Positions 31,297-42,203 of a DNA stretch of 64,000 nt are shown in pieces. The notes below the pieces were generated by a model. That model saw only the letters and a program-made list of their open reading frames with translations. It was not told the DNA's origin and did no database searches. The first letter of the stretch is position 1. Every line of letters begins with the position of its first letter. A program made the translations under genes and the position numbers. Source of the stretch: Laccaria trichodermophora (Eukaryota > Basidiomycota > Agaricomycetes > Agaricales > Hydnangiaceae); NCBI GenBank assembly GCA_018417955.1, contig JACTVC010000002.1:1798001-1862000 (forward strand), in the 5' to 3' direction.

Positions 31297-33627
31297 ATGT
31301 CGATGGACCCGTTGTCCACTGTGCATCCTTTCTTTCTCCCATCACCTCATCATCTCCATATGCCCTCCCCCGACTCTTCCCCTCATAACCTACTTGTAAG
31401 ACCTGCTTCTCTCTCGCTCTCCAATACACTTTCATTGACATTTTGGTAGGCAACAGCGAAGAATACTCCATCCACTTCCACTCAGGCGCCTCCTCCACCT
31501 ATAACTGCAGCGGACCCAAATGCATCTATTCACTCCATATTGACGGCGTCTAAAAAGGATCCCCCCGCAAACTCGCAACCTTGGGCGTCTAATTCCTCTC
31601 TCCCAGTTGCACCAGCCGTCCAATCTCAGGTGCGCGCGCCGTCATTCACTTCGCTCAACGTTAATTATTTAATGTTTCCCCCCCAGTCGTCTGCTGGAAA
31701 GCGCAAGCTAGATGAATCAGAATCAGAGGATCCCCACTCAAAGATTCGTCGAATCGTCCGTGACCATGTATCTCAAGATCCTTCAAGGGTCATGCCAATG
31801 ACAACCGTCATTTGTTTACACGCCGCCGTCGCTCAGAAATCCTATGGTAGTGAAAAACGTTTCCTCTGTCCTCCTCCTGTCGTTCACATCGAAGGTCCCG
31901 TCTGGCACATGCGTACTCAACAACTTGCGATGGCTGTTGTCTCTGAGAGTGGTGAACGTTCTTTTGAACAGAAAGCGCCCCTTGACAACAATATGACTGC
32001 CAGCTTCAAGTTTCTGCATGTCACTGGTACCGCAAAGGCCAAGAGTTTTCAGCTTTCTCTGGACATCGCCGAACCTCCACCTCCAGCCTTGAATCTCGAG
32101 GGCAGTGATCCTCCCAGTGGACGCGTATGGGCCTCATTTGACTCCGCACCTGTTACTATCATTTCCAAGCCTTCGAAAAAGACCGCGAAAACTCGCAACA
32201 TCTCCTCGTGTATTCTCGCAGGTGGACCCGTTTCTCTTTTTAATCGAATCAACTCTCAGACTGTACGCACTAAATACATGACAATTGACCATGCTCAACT
32301 CTGTGCAAGCAACGTTGCTTGGTCTGCTTTCAACGTAAATGTTGTCAGGAGGCCTTCGACCGTCGCAGCCGGTATGTGTCATGTGATGAGAATTTAATTC
32401 TTTCCACACTCACACCCACCCCCAGGTGGACCCCAGCCAGTCACATACGGTTGTGAAATTGTTCTTTCCGACACCCACTCTGGGATCTCCACGTCGCCTC
32501 TCGTGATCCGCAAGGTTGACAAGGGGCGCGTTTGCGCTGAAGATGGGGGGCCTGTTAGCCAGATGCAAAAAATCGCTTTGCAGCGAGTCAATCAGGATGG
32601 CTCTAGACACTATCTTTCAGCTGCTGGCCCCATCCCAGGAACCCCCGGCGTTGTTGCCCCTCCTGCACCCGGAATGTCCACACAAGCTGGAACGCATCCT
32701 CTGCTCTTCCAATCGCCTCGAATACGCGATGAAGTGAGAGATGGTGAACGCATCATATCGGACGAAGTTGATGATTACCTGTGCTGGACTATAGTCGGAA
32801 TTTGTGAGTTTCAAATGTTGGGATGCATCTCTATGTCTAATCTCGAAAATGTAGCCAAATTCCAGTATACGTTCTTTGATGCCTTTGGACAGAACAGCAA
32901 TATACCCGAGCTACCTATTACTCCCTTCCCAACACTCTTCCAAGCGCCTGTATATCGTCCAGCGAACAACACCGTGGAGCTTACAGTGTCCAACTTTTTC
33001 TTCGAGAATCTAAAAACTAGACAACAAAGCCCTCTGGACGTTTATCTCGGTAACCTCGGGCCCCTCCGTCTTCGCGTTTACCAGGCGACACCACCGGGTC
33101 CGATGACCAACCTATCTCCGTACGGTCAAGCACCACACGGTCTCGATGGTGGAGGACCATCGTCGGATAGCTTAGGACTGCCAATCGGCGCTGCCAGTAC
33201 GCAAAGATATGTGGCGTCAGGACCGTTGCACACGATTGTTATCGTCGAGATGCCTCCATTAACGGACGTTATCAAAGCGTTGGAGGACGACGCTTTGCCA
33301 GCGCACTCTGACGGCTCCGCACCTGCCCGACAAAATCCCGAACAAGCCAACCAAGAAGCGAGTTCGACCACTGCGCCCCCTCCGCCACCCTCGATCGCCG
33401 GACGCAGTCTGCCCCTTTTGTTCATCCGTGCTTCTGACGGCGTAGGTTATCACTCGGGCCGAACTATCGCATGCGAAAATGTTTTCCAAACCATGGATCT
33501 AGCAGGTATTCCCGGGAATCCGCCAAACGGTGTCCCAGGTAACATTGATACTGGATGGTTAGCTGCGGCTCAGGCAGCAGCCGCAGCTGACGGAGGTTTG
33601 CACGGCTGGACTTTGAGGGTTATGTGA
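31297..33627 (+). CDS. CSL (CBF1/Su(H)/LAG-1) transcription factor
   Basis: A sequence-specific DNA-binding protein of the family that mediates Notch signalling in animals. Fungi lack Notch, and fission-yeast members Cbf11/Cbf12 regulate cell adhesion, cell cycle and lipid genes. Exon 1 (MSMDPLSTVHPFFLPSPHH...) and a Pro/Ser-rich exon 2 are followed by the N-terminal Rel-like domain with AQKSYGSEKRFLCPPP, the DNA-contacting signature. The beta-trefoil domain has ILAGGPVSLFNRINSQTVRTKYM and a long second part from PQPVTYGCEIVLSD to QKIALQR. The C-terminal Ig-like part ends GLHGWTLRVM. Five exons. The intron near 32380 must be removed to keep frame. The array of CSL-like sites directly upstream is noteworthy. 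Confidence 0.94.
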
Positions 33628-33742
33628 TCGTTGCTTTCTTGCTTTTTTTTTTTTTCATCAGTCATGTATATATTGTTCGTCGTCGTCTATTTTGCTTTGT
33701 TGTATATTTTCAAACGTCTTTCAAGGAACTGAACAAATTGTG

Positions 33743-36700
33743 CTACGCATGGCAGTCTGTGCGACGCCTCAGTATTTGACCAACATCTTCCCTTGCTAGC
33801 TCAGTTAGTCCTAAAGTCTCCAACATAACCTGCTCCCACTCTGCGTTGGTTTGAGTCCCAAACGTGGCGTTGACAAGGATTGTCCATGAATCCCCATCAG
33901 CTCCGACCAACCTCCCAGCTTGCAGCAACTTGAACCAAGGAGCTTCGACCCGCCGTCGTCCGCCGCCGAGTGATCCCCGAACAGCCGTATGACATGTCTC
34001 TACCCAAAGCTCACATTCTGCGCAAATAATTTTGCCCTCTGTGAGATCAAACTGGCCTCTGTATAAAATTTGACGGTGTAAAATATGCTCTGCTAGGCGA
34101 GTCGCGATGCGTCTATAAAGCGTCGTGAACATGGACTGCGGCAGCGTTGTTCGGAGGAAGGTGAGATGCGAGGACAGCAGGGCCAAAGGACCCAGTAATG
34201 TTTGGGAAAGCGAGATTTCGTCCCCGGAACAGTCATCTGTCTCCCTAAGAATGAGAATGCTCTAATCAAGTTGTGGATGATGGAAGAAGGAAAGAAGCCC
34301 ACGTTATAGAAGAAACAAAATGAGCTTTCAGATAGCTTTCGATTTCACCACAGACTTGCTGGATGACCATCTCTGTTGCCCTTAGAATAGTCTTTTGGTA
34401 GCGTGACATTATTTCTTCAAACAGGGTCTCCTGCGGAATTTCATCTGCACCAAGTGGACTTGGATTCGGTAAGAGCGAGTTTGACCCTGAGCGGCTGCGC
34501 AAAAGCGAGTTGCGACATATGTCTGCCCACAGCTCCAAGAAAAACTATAGGCAAAGCGAACCATAGGTACCTCGGCCACCCAAGAAAGAGAAGGCTCACC
34601 AGTTCTTGAGCCCAGTCTTGCAGCGATGCTTCGATGTACGCTGCGCTGAGCAAGGCTTTACAGAGCCGCTGAACCCCCTCCACTCCACTTGTCAGCCTCT
34701 GCGATTCGTCGTGCGTAGAATCCTCCCTTCTTGTCAAGGATACTGCGAGAGCACCTGGAACGGCTCGAACGAACGCTGAAGAGGACGTCTCAAAAGCTTC
34801 TAGGGAAGACGAAATGCGTAGTCGGTAGGCCTCGAGCAGTGGAAGTTGTATAGACGTAAGGAAATAAGTTCTTTGAAGGACGTGAGGGAGTGGCGAGAAA
34901 CGGTCTACAATGATGTCGGGATCGTGTATGAAGTAACCAACAGAAAATGTTACCTGTGACTTGGTCCACAAGCGATCGAACTCGTCTTGAAGAGTTGGTG
35001 GCTTTGACATTGTGTGCGAGTGCAACATCATCATCTTCTTCAGCGATGAACCAGGCATCAGGGGCATTAACGATATCATGATACTGGTCCTCCGAGACTG
35101 TGCGCCGAGTATGTTAGGACGGGAAACTGAATTGATAGGGACGTACACTGTTTCTCCGCTGTGAACCAAGCCTCAAACCATTCAGGATTGCCAAGTATCA
35201 CCTCTCCAATGCCGTCCCACTTGGCCGCATCTGTGTCCGGTTTCAAAGCCGAAGTTCCTCCCAGATGAAATCCTTCTTCTACCATTGAAGCGTCGAATGA
35301 AATCGCTTGATATATTGTATGCGCGAGTAAGGAGGGGCGGGAGAGAAGCAGAGGGACGGTCTTCTTCAGCTTTTGAGACAGTATCGGCATGAGCAGATAC
35401 GTAAATTCGCGCTATTTAGCCATATTATTGGGCCGCGCAAGGTGGGGTAAACATGAAAAATTTACCCATGCGGTAATCTCTTTATACTCGGTCGCAGCAA
35501 GTAAGCTTTGGATAGTGGATTCAAGAAATTGTCGTTGTTCATGGACGACATTCAAGATATGGGTAAAGTACCACTCAGGCTGAAGAAGGGAGCCATGAAA
35601 ATAAAAACATTGGAGGATGATGGTTATTTCACGCACCTTTTCCAGTCGATTAGTTTGCCTTGTTCCTTGAAAGTGATATTTAAAACGCAAGGAGACTGGC
35701 TGAACAAGAGCCTGCAATGGATAGAGACCCCCCTCCTCTAACTGCGCGCTGTGAATATTCTTTCCACTAAGATGAGGGGATGAGAAATAGGTACATGTCC
35801 AACTTGAGAACACGGACATTGATTGCAATTTGGTAAGTTTGAGGAAAGCCGCCTCAAATTCCTTTCTAGATTGAGGTGCCACAAAAGCATAATCGATAGG
35901 CATGGGCCAACCAATATTTTCTGCAGCGCTTATAAGCGACCTGCATATATACTCTCAGAAGGAGAAAGTTCAGCAGACGAAGGAAACTGACTTTGACAAT
36001 ATCACTGTCATATCCACCCAAGTCTTGTCCCTCAAGTGGTTCAAAAAAGTCACCAGATGGAGGTTTTGGTTGTCATTTTCAACCTCGACTTTTGAACAGG
36101 TGGTGGAGACCTTCGCGACAAAATCTTGAAGTGATATATACCCACTGATGGAGGCAGTAGTCAAGACGGAAGCCGACTCTAAGTCTCGGATCGCAACCTC
36201 GCTGGTCATTTGGAACAGCAATCAGTTGTGGAAATGCTACGATAGACGGTTGCGCACCTCAATTTCAGCGCATGTTCGACGACTTGAACATATCCCTTCA
36301 CACTTTCAAGCTCCTTTAAGTTTCTGTGCAAGGTTTCTAAGTCCTCCAGCAGAGTTGGCTGCCCTCGTTCACCAGACATGGACGATACAAAGTCTGACGA
36401 CAGCTCTGATAACTCATCTGCCAGCGAATGACGAAGGATGGCCAGCTCCTTCGCAGATCGTAAATGTTCCTCCGCTGAAGAACGGGTATTTGATAGCAAG
36501 GCATCGAGGTAAGATTGAGATGAGGAAAGCTGAACTAGCATACAACGATGGGTACTGGACAAGTCTTCCAGTGGTGGTGAACGCACCTTTGGTATGAGTT
36601 CATCATGGGACTGTTTGGCTTGCAAAACGAGCGACTCAAGTTGGTCGAGGTCTTCGAGGGATTGAAACTGCGCGTTCAATGTCTCTGTGGCTACCCTGTC

Positions 36701-36754
36701 TGCTTGGATGAGATCTGGCGCGGCTAATAAAACCTTTATTTGTGACGAGGACAT
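33743..36754 (-). CDS. RINT1: RINT1/Tip20 vesicle-tethering protein
   Basis: A CATCHR-family subunit of the Dsl1/NRZ complex, which tethers Golgi-derived retrograde vesicles at the ER. The N-terminus (MSSSQIKVLLAAPDLIQADRVATETLNAQFQSLEDLDQLESLV) is a coiled coil, followed by EDLETLHRNLKELESVKGYVQVVEHALKL. The core carries SRPSLLAHTIYQAISFDASM and GNPEWFEAWFTAEK, matching the RINT1 signature in which a central helix ends with a Trp-rich turn. The C-terminal region includes LYRRIATRLAEHILHRQIL and ends LTELAREDVGQILRRRTDCHA. Eight or nine exons; internal junctions are approximate. Confidence 0.85.
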
Positions 36755-36880
36755 GGTTGGGTTGCAAGTACCAAGTCAGTATGGTGCAGCGGAGTATGAA
36801 ATATTGAGCCCAATCAGGCCAACTTGATCGTCTGATCGATCATTCAAATCCCAAAGTTCAAACCAAGTTCAAACGCTTAA

Positions 36881-38034
36881 ATGTCCTTCGCCGCATCCAA
36901 ATTACAACTCGAGTCACCAACAGCTGAGCTTGCGGACCCATTTGCCTCGACTGCGGTGTTGAATCATGAAGCAGAGATTGAAGCAGACGCTCTCGAGAAG
37001 CTTCTTGACCTCCCATCGACGGCTGCTGGACCAGTCATTGCAATCGATCTTGACGATGTTTTAAGCCAAACGAATGAAGTCGTAGCGGAATGTAAGTCTA
37101 TAGAAAACAACGCCTCTCCCCCCAGACCAAACCTACTACCCAAGGGCATAACGAAATATATGGAACCCAGATGGAGATATCCCACTTTTACTGTAAGTCG
37201 ACGACAAGAGTTTATGCATCGAACACGCTGACCCTCAGGTTTTTAGATTACTATTACTGGAAGGTGCGGATGACTTGCAATGGAAAGTCGGGCGATGGTA
37301 CAAGCATATTTAGAACCCCTTTTGGGGAACACCTCAAGTGACATTTGATAAGGTCAAGGAGTTTTATATGACGGATCGGATTTATCAAGCAAAACCAGTG
37401 CCTGGCGCAAAGGAAGGGGTCCAGACACTGCGAGAGTTGGGATATCGACTCATCATCGTGACGGCTCGGGCGGAGGATCATGCGGACGAGAGCTGGAAAT
37501 GGGTGGACCAACACTTTCCAGGTGAGTTGTAATTGTGGGTTGTTATGTATCCAAAACTTGAAGCAAACAGGAATCTTCGATAGCATAATTTGCACGGGCC
37601 AATTCAAGGACGCGCACAAGACTGGGCACGAGGTGGTTACCAGATTGAGCAAGGCGCAGGTGAGGACACATGGTGAATGAACGTTAATGAACTATCACAT
37701 GAAATGCGAGAATAATCCATTCCAGGTTTGTGAAGACCTCAAGGCAAAGGTGCTCATTGACGACTCGGCCGAAAATGCGCTCCAATGTGTTACTGCGATC
37801 AAACCTACGCCTGTTCTACTATTCGGCGACTACGAATGGAATCAACGGATGTCGCGGCCAGGTGATGCACGAGATGAGATGTCGTTTGATATACGGCTGA
37901 AGGACTGCGGAGGGCAGGAGTTTTGGAAGGAAGAAAAGCTGGATATACCCAGTGGAAGCCCATTGTGGAGGGCGAAGAACTGGGACGAGGTTGTCCTCTG
38001 GGTGCAGGCGAAACGAAGGGAAGGTAGATTGTAG
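36881..38034 (+). CDS. HAD-superfamily hydrolase, 5'(3')-nucleotidase-like
   Basis: A Rossmann-fold HAD phosphohydrolase. Motif I is AIDLDDVLSQTNEVVAE. Across intron 1 the codon joins as WHNEIYGTQMEISHFY, and after another intron YYWKNPFWGTP follows. Motif II is LIIVTAR. Late motif IV is VLIDDSAENALQCV, which holds the metal-binding aspartates. The N-terminal 45 residues (MSFAASKLQLESPTAELADP) are extra to the fold. Substrate could be a deoxynucleotide or another phosphoester; this small fungal family is not characterised as far as I know. Five exons. It starts 126 bp from the divergent RINT1 gene. Confidence 0.8.
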
Positions 38035-38112
38035 TCGGATCCCGGCCCGGTATAAATCACATGCTTCAATGTCGCTTTAATGGTTGGTTTGGCAGCATTT
38101 GGCAGTCCTTAG

Positions 38113-40959
38113 ATGGCCGTTCTCTCTACTCTCAACAACCGTTTCCCATCCTTTTCAAAGGCATATGCAGCCAACAGGCCCGCCATACAGCGCTCTCTCA
38201 ACATCGCATTCATCATCTACGTTCTTTCGTCCACTTATCGTAGTCTTTCAGCTCGTCCACCCTCGAAATCAACCTCTTCCGATCCCTCCAAACCCCCTCG
38301 CGTTGCCGTGCGTTTTGTCTCTCTACCTCCCTTGCATTATCTTATTATTGCCGTCCAGGTAGATGCTCTTTTTTATCAACGCCTCTCTACCATCCTTCGC
38401 ATCGTGATTCCAGGCATTAGGTCCAAGGAAGCGTTATTGTTATTCATGCACTCAAGTTTGCTCATATTTCGCACCGCAATCTCCTTGTATGTTGCTGCTC
38501 TGGATGGAAAGTACGTCCTCTTTACTTCCGACTCTGATTCATCAATTCTCAATTCTCTTTGCAGGATTGTAGCCAGCCTTGTGCGCGCTCAACCTGTACA
38601 GTTCTTCTGGAATATCCTGCGGTGGCTTCTCGTCGCAATTCCCGCAACTTGGACCAATAGTTGGCTTAGTTACATTCAGAACAAACTCGCCATCGCATAC
38701 CGGACGAGATTAACCCAAGAAGTTATGAAGCACTATCTTGGCGAGGAAGGAGAAGGTCCAGATGGCAAAGTTTACTATAAATTGTGTGAGCTTTCACCTT
38801 TTTTTCCTTGTTCCTTCACGCTAATCGCTCTTTAGCAAATTTGGATGATAGAATCAAAAATCCAGACCAGTCAGAATCTTTGCTTCCGTCCAACGCGTCC
38901 TGACCATTTCACAGGATGATTACACACGACATTCAACGATTCTCCACTCATCTTGCCGCCATATATTCTAATTTAGCCAAGCCTGTCTTAGACGTCATTC
39001 TTTACAACTACCAACTGTCCCAGAACGTTGGAGCGGAAGGCCTCATGGGCCTGACCTTTTTGGTGCAATTGACTGCAGTCCTATGTGCGAGTTAATTCTA
39101 CTGCCTTCTCGGCGAGCTGACATGTCACGGACAGTGCGATACCTTACCCCTTCTTTTGGGATGTATACGGCGTTATCTGCTCAACTTTCAGGATCTCTAC
39201 GGCACACTCATTCCCGTCTCGCCGAATTTTCAGAGGAGATCGCTTTCATGGGTGGGGAGCAAACCGAGAAGATGCTTATCGAGAGGGAATATGCTAGCGT
39301 CGTTGAACACGAGAATAAAGTTTTGAACCGAAGATGGTGGTTCGGCTGTGTCGAAGAAGGTGTTATCAAGTGGCTATGGGGAAGCTTTGGGGTACGTCAA
39401 TCGCTTCCCTTCTCCATTTTTTTAATCTTCAAAATTGCTAGCTTGCCCTCTGTGCTATTCCAATATTTTTCAAAATCCCAGGGGTGGGACAATTGGATCT
39501 AGGAGGTCGCACGGAAGGTATGGCCAGTCATGATTTGAAAACGACACATGGATTGATCCCGCACACACTTCCACAGGTTTTGTTACCAACAGGAGATTGC
39601 TTCTCTCCTCATCAGGTATAAGGGCGGCGTTTACCTTTACTCAACAGACACTCAATTACTTTTTAGATGCCTTTGGTCGTGTGATGTACTCGTACAAGGA
39701 CTTATCAGAGCTTGCTGGTTACACGGCTCGAGTTTCTCTTCTCCTTGACACTATGGCGGATGTCCGAAAAGGAAAGTTCGAAAAGGCTCTTGTCAGCAGC
39801 GCAAGCACAGAGGAAAACGGCAAAAGTAAACTTTTTCGATTTATCCACCTACATCACGTTTATTTTGAACAGTACTCAGGGAGCGGGGAGAAATCATCCA
39901 GTCGGAGGATATTCAGTTTGAAAATGTTCCCATCGTGACACCCAACGGCGACGTCCTCGTGAAAAGCCTGAGTTTTCAGGTCAAGCCAGGGGTTTGTTAT
40001 TCCACTGTATAACATGGCGAAACACCGATAAAACTGTCTTACTAGCAACATCTTCTTATTGTTGGACCCAACGGTCTGTTCTCCTATGCCTAGATCATCA
40101 GTTTTTCTAATTTATCTCAGGTTGTGGGAAGTCGTCCCTCTTTCGGATTTTGGGTGGCCTATGGCCAGTGTATGGCGGGATTGTTCGTAAACCAGCGGCA
40201 TCTCAGTTCATTTTAATTCCTCAAAGACCTTACCTGTCGCTCGGAACACTTCGAGATCAAGTTATCTATCCTCATTCGAAGGCTGATATGGAAGCTCGTA
40301 CGTCCCAGCTTGAAAATGAAAGTCCTTGCCTGCTTAGCTGTACCTAGGTGGCGTCACTGATCATGATCTCCTCCGTATATTGTCTGTCGTCCAAATGGAA
40401 AGTGTTGTTGAAAGGGAAGGTGGATGGGAAGCTGCTAGGGAATGGCGGGAAGCTTTAAGTGGAGGCGACCAACAGAAAATTGCTTGGGCGCGGCTGTTCT
40501 ACCACAATCCCAAGGTCAGCCTTGTTCTGACTTTTCTTGGCGAAGCTTAACAATATTCTAGTATGCCGTTTTAGACGAAGCAACATCTCTGGTACCCATC
40601 GAGATTGAAGCGATGATGATGGAGTACGCCACAAAATTAGGCATCACGCTCCTAACCGTTTCGCATCGATCTTCACTATGGAAATATCATGCCCTTATTC
40701 TGCACTATGACGGTCAAGGGGGTTATGTATTGTGAGTCTTCTTCTACCTTCACTGAGCGCTCTGACAAGTTTTGGACAGCACAAAGCTTGACGCCGAGAA
40801 ACGGCTTGCTCTTCAAGAGGAAAAGCAGACACTGGAGGCCAAGCTACTAGAAGTGTGAGTCGAATCATTTGGCGTATGTGAATGTAGTTAATTTTTTGAT
40901 GCTCTCAGACCAAAGATGAAGGCGCGGTTGGCAGAACTGAGGGCTTTGGCGGAGCATTA
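38113..40959 (+). CDS. Peroxisomal fatty-acyl-CoA ABC half transporter (ABCD family)
   Basis: A half-size ABC transporter importing very-long/long-chain acyl-CoA into peroxisomes for beta-oxidation; in yeast Pxa1 and Pxa2 form a dimer. The membrane domain includes [39 protein letters not shown], the loop [16 protein letters not shown], the EAA-like motif [11 protein letters not shown] and [11 protein letters not shown]. The nucleotide-binding domain has Walker A GPNGCGKSS, signature [13 protein letters not shown], Walker [10 protein letters not shown] and H-loop [10 protein letters not shown]. The C-terminal coiled tail ends [12 protein letters not shown]. About 14 exons; the last intron lies near 40860. 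LDEATS with LVPIE is a mild departure from the LDECTSAVTLE text usual in this family. Confidence 0.92.
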
Positions 40960-41142
40960 ATTACTATATAATACTTGAGGCGACTCATGTGATTCTTTTT
41001 GCATCGGAGCAGGGTAGTCCCGTGACCCTAAGCCGGGACCTTGCGTAAAGATTTTCTTTGCGTCCGCTTTCCTCACACGACCAAAATCTACCCCGCTTCC
41101 GTATTCCCTTTATCTTTATCGGACTCGCCTTAATTTTTACAA

Positions 41143-41787
41143 ATGCACTTCTTCTCGCAAGCCTTCGATTATGAGTGGGTCTAACGATGTTATCATCATG
41201 CCAATGGGACAATCCTGACAGTTTCAATAGACACCCATGGTCCCATGTGGTCATTGGAATGTGGCACAAATACCCCAATTCCAAATGCACCCATGTTGTT
41301 AGTGTCGACGTTTTAGATCGCTCAGTGGATCCGAAGACTGGAATCATACGCACGGAGCGCGTTCTTGGATGCAAGCAAAAGGCGCCTTTGTGGATCGTGA
41401 AGGTCTGTTACGCCTCTGGAGTTTCCACATTTAATTCTAACAATGCGCCTTCAGCTGTTTGGCGGGTCAGAAGATGCATTTGTACGGGAAATATCCTTCG
41501 TCGACCCAGCATCTCAAAACGCTACCATAACCTCTGTCAACTTGTCCCTCTCCCAGTTCGCCACATGCTTTGAACAAATACAGTATTCTCCCATATCTCC
41601 ACATCGAACCTCTTTTTCACAAACTGCGGAGATACAAGCGAGGATGGCGCTATGGCGGTCTGCGGCTGATGGTCTAGAAAAATGGCTAGTGCAGCGGTTT
41701 GAGCAAAATGCACAGCTGGGAAAGCTTGGGTTCACGGACGTTCTACGAACGCTATGGGAGGAACGGCATAGGGTGCCTGCCTCCTAA
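41143..41787 (+). CDS. UPS2: PRELI-domain lipid transfer protein, Ups2/PRELID3 type
   Basis: A mitochondrial intermembrane-space lipid transfer protein that with Mdm35 carries phosphatidylserine between the mitochondrial membranes. Exon 1 encodes MHFFSQAFDY plus GA. A 46-nt intron restores DFNRHPWSHVVIGMWHKYPN, then THVVSVDVLDRSVDPKTGIIRTERVLGCKQ, a text close to PRELID3. A second intron follows PLWIVK. The exon LFGGSEDAFVREISFVDP, the C-terminal helix AALERW-like region and the stop at 41787 complete about 180 residues. This is one of two PRELI proteins in the window, the other being the Ups1 type at 60753. Confidence 0.88.
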
Positions 41788-42203
41788 TAGAGATGGGTTA
41801 GAGGCTTCACCAAGCCGTGTATCGTTTTATTTCGGACGTTGAGGAGCATTAGATACAAAAAACAATTATGCGTATGTAGTCTACTAGTCACACTAGACGT
41901 TGAGCAGAACTGGTAACATGATGGTTTTGCCGTTGAGCTAAGCCGCTGAGCGCTGCTGACATCGATAGTCACATCTATGTCACCCCGTCACGCCGAATAA
42001 TCTGATATCATCGACTCCTCAAATCTGCATTAGAAGCGTTTAAACCTGTCGAAGGGGTTCTATCAGAGTTGACGGTGAGCACCAATGAAAGGCGGTCAGA
42101 CATGATCGATCCCAGTTATTCACTTAAAACCTCTCCTAATAGCGCCTCTTCACAGTTTTCTCCCTGGAGCGATACACATCAGTGACGACCGACGCACCCC
42201 ACT
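41788..42203. other. Intergenic between UPS2 and TFC3
   Basis: This 416-base gap carries no protein gene I can support. On the minus strand it has an A-box match TAGCTCAACGG (plus positions 41930-41940) followed about 70 nt later by a T6 run (41857-41862), but I cannot fold a tRNA between them. The rest appears to be the UPS2 3' flank and TFC3 promoter. Confidence 0.5.
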
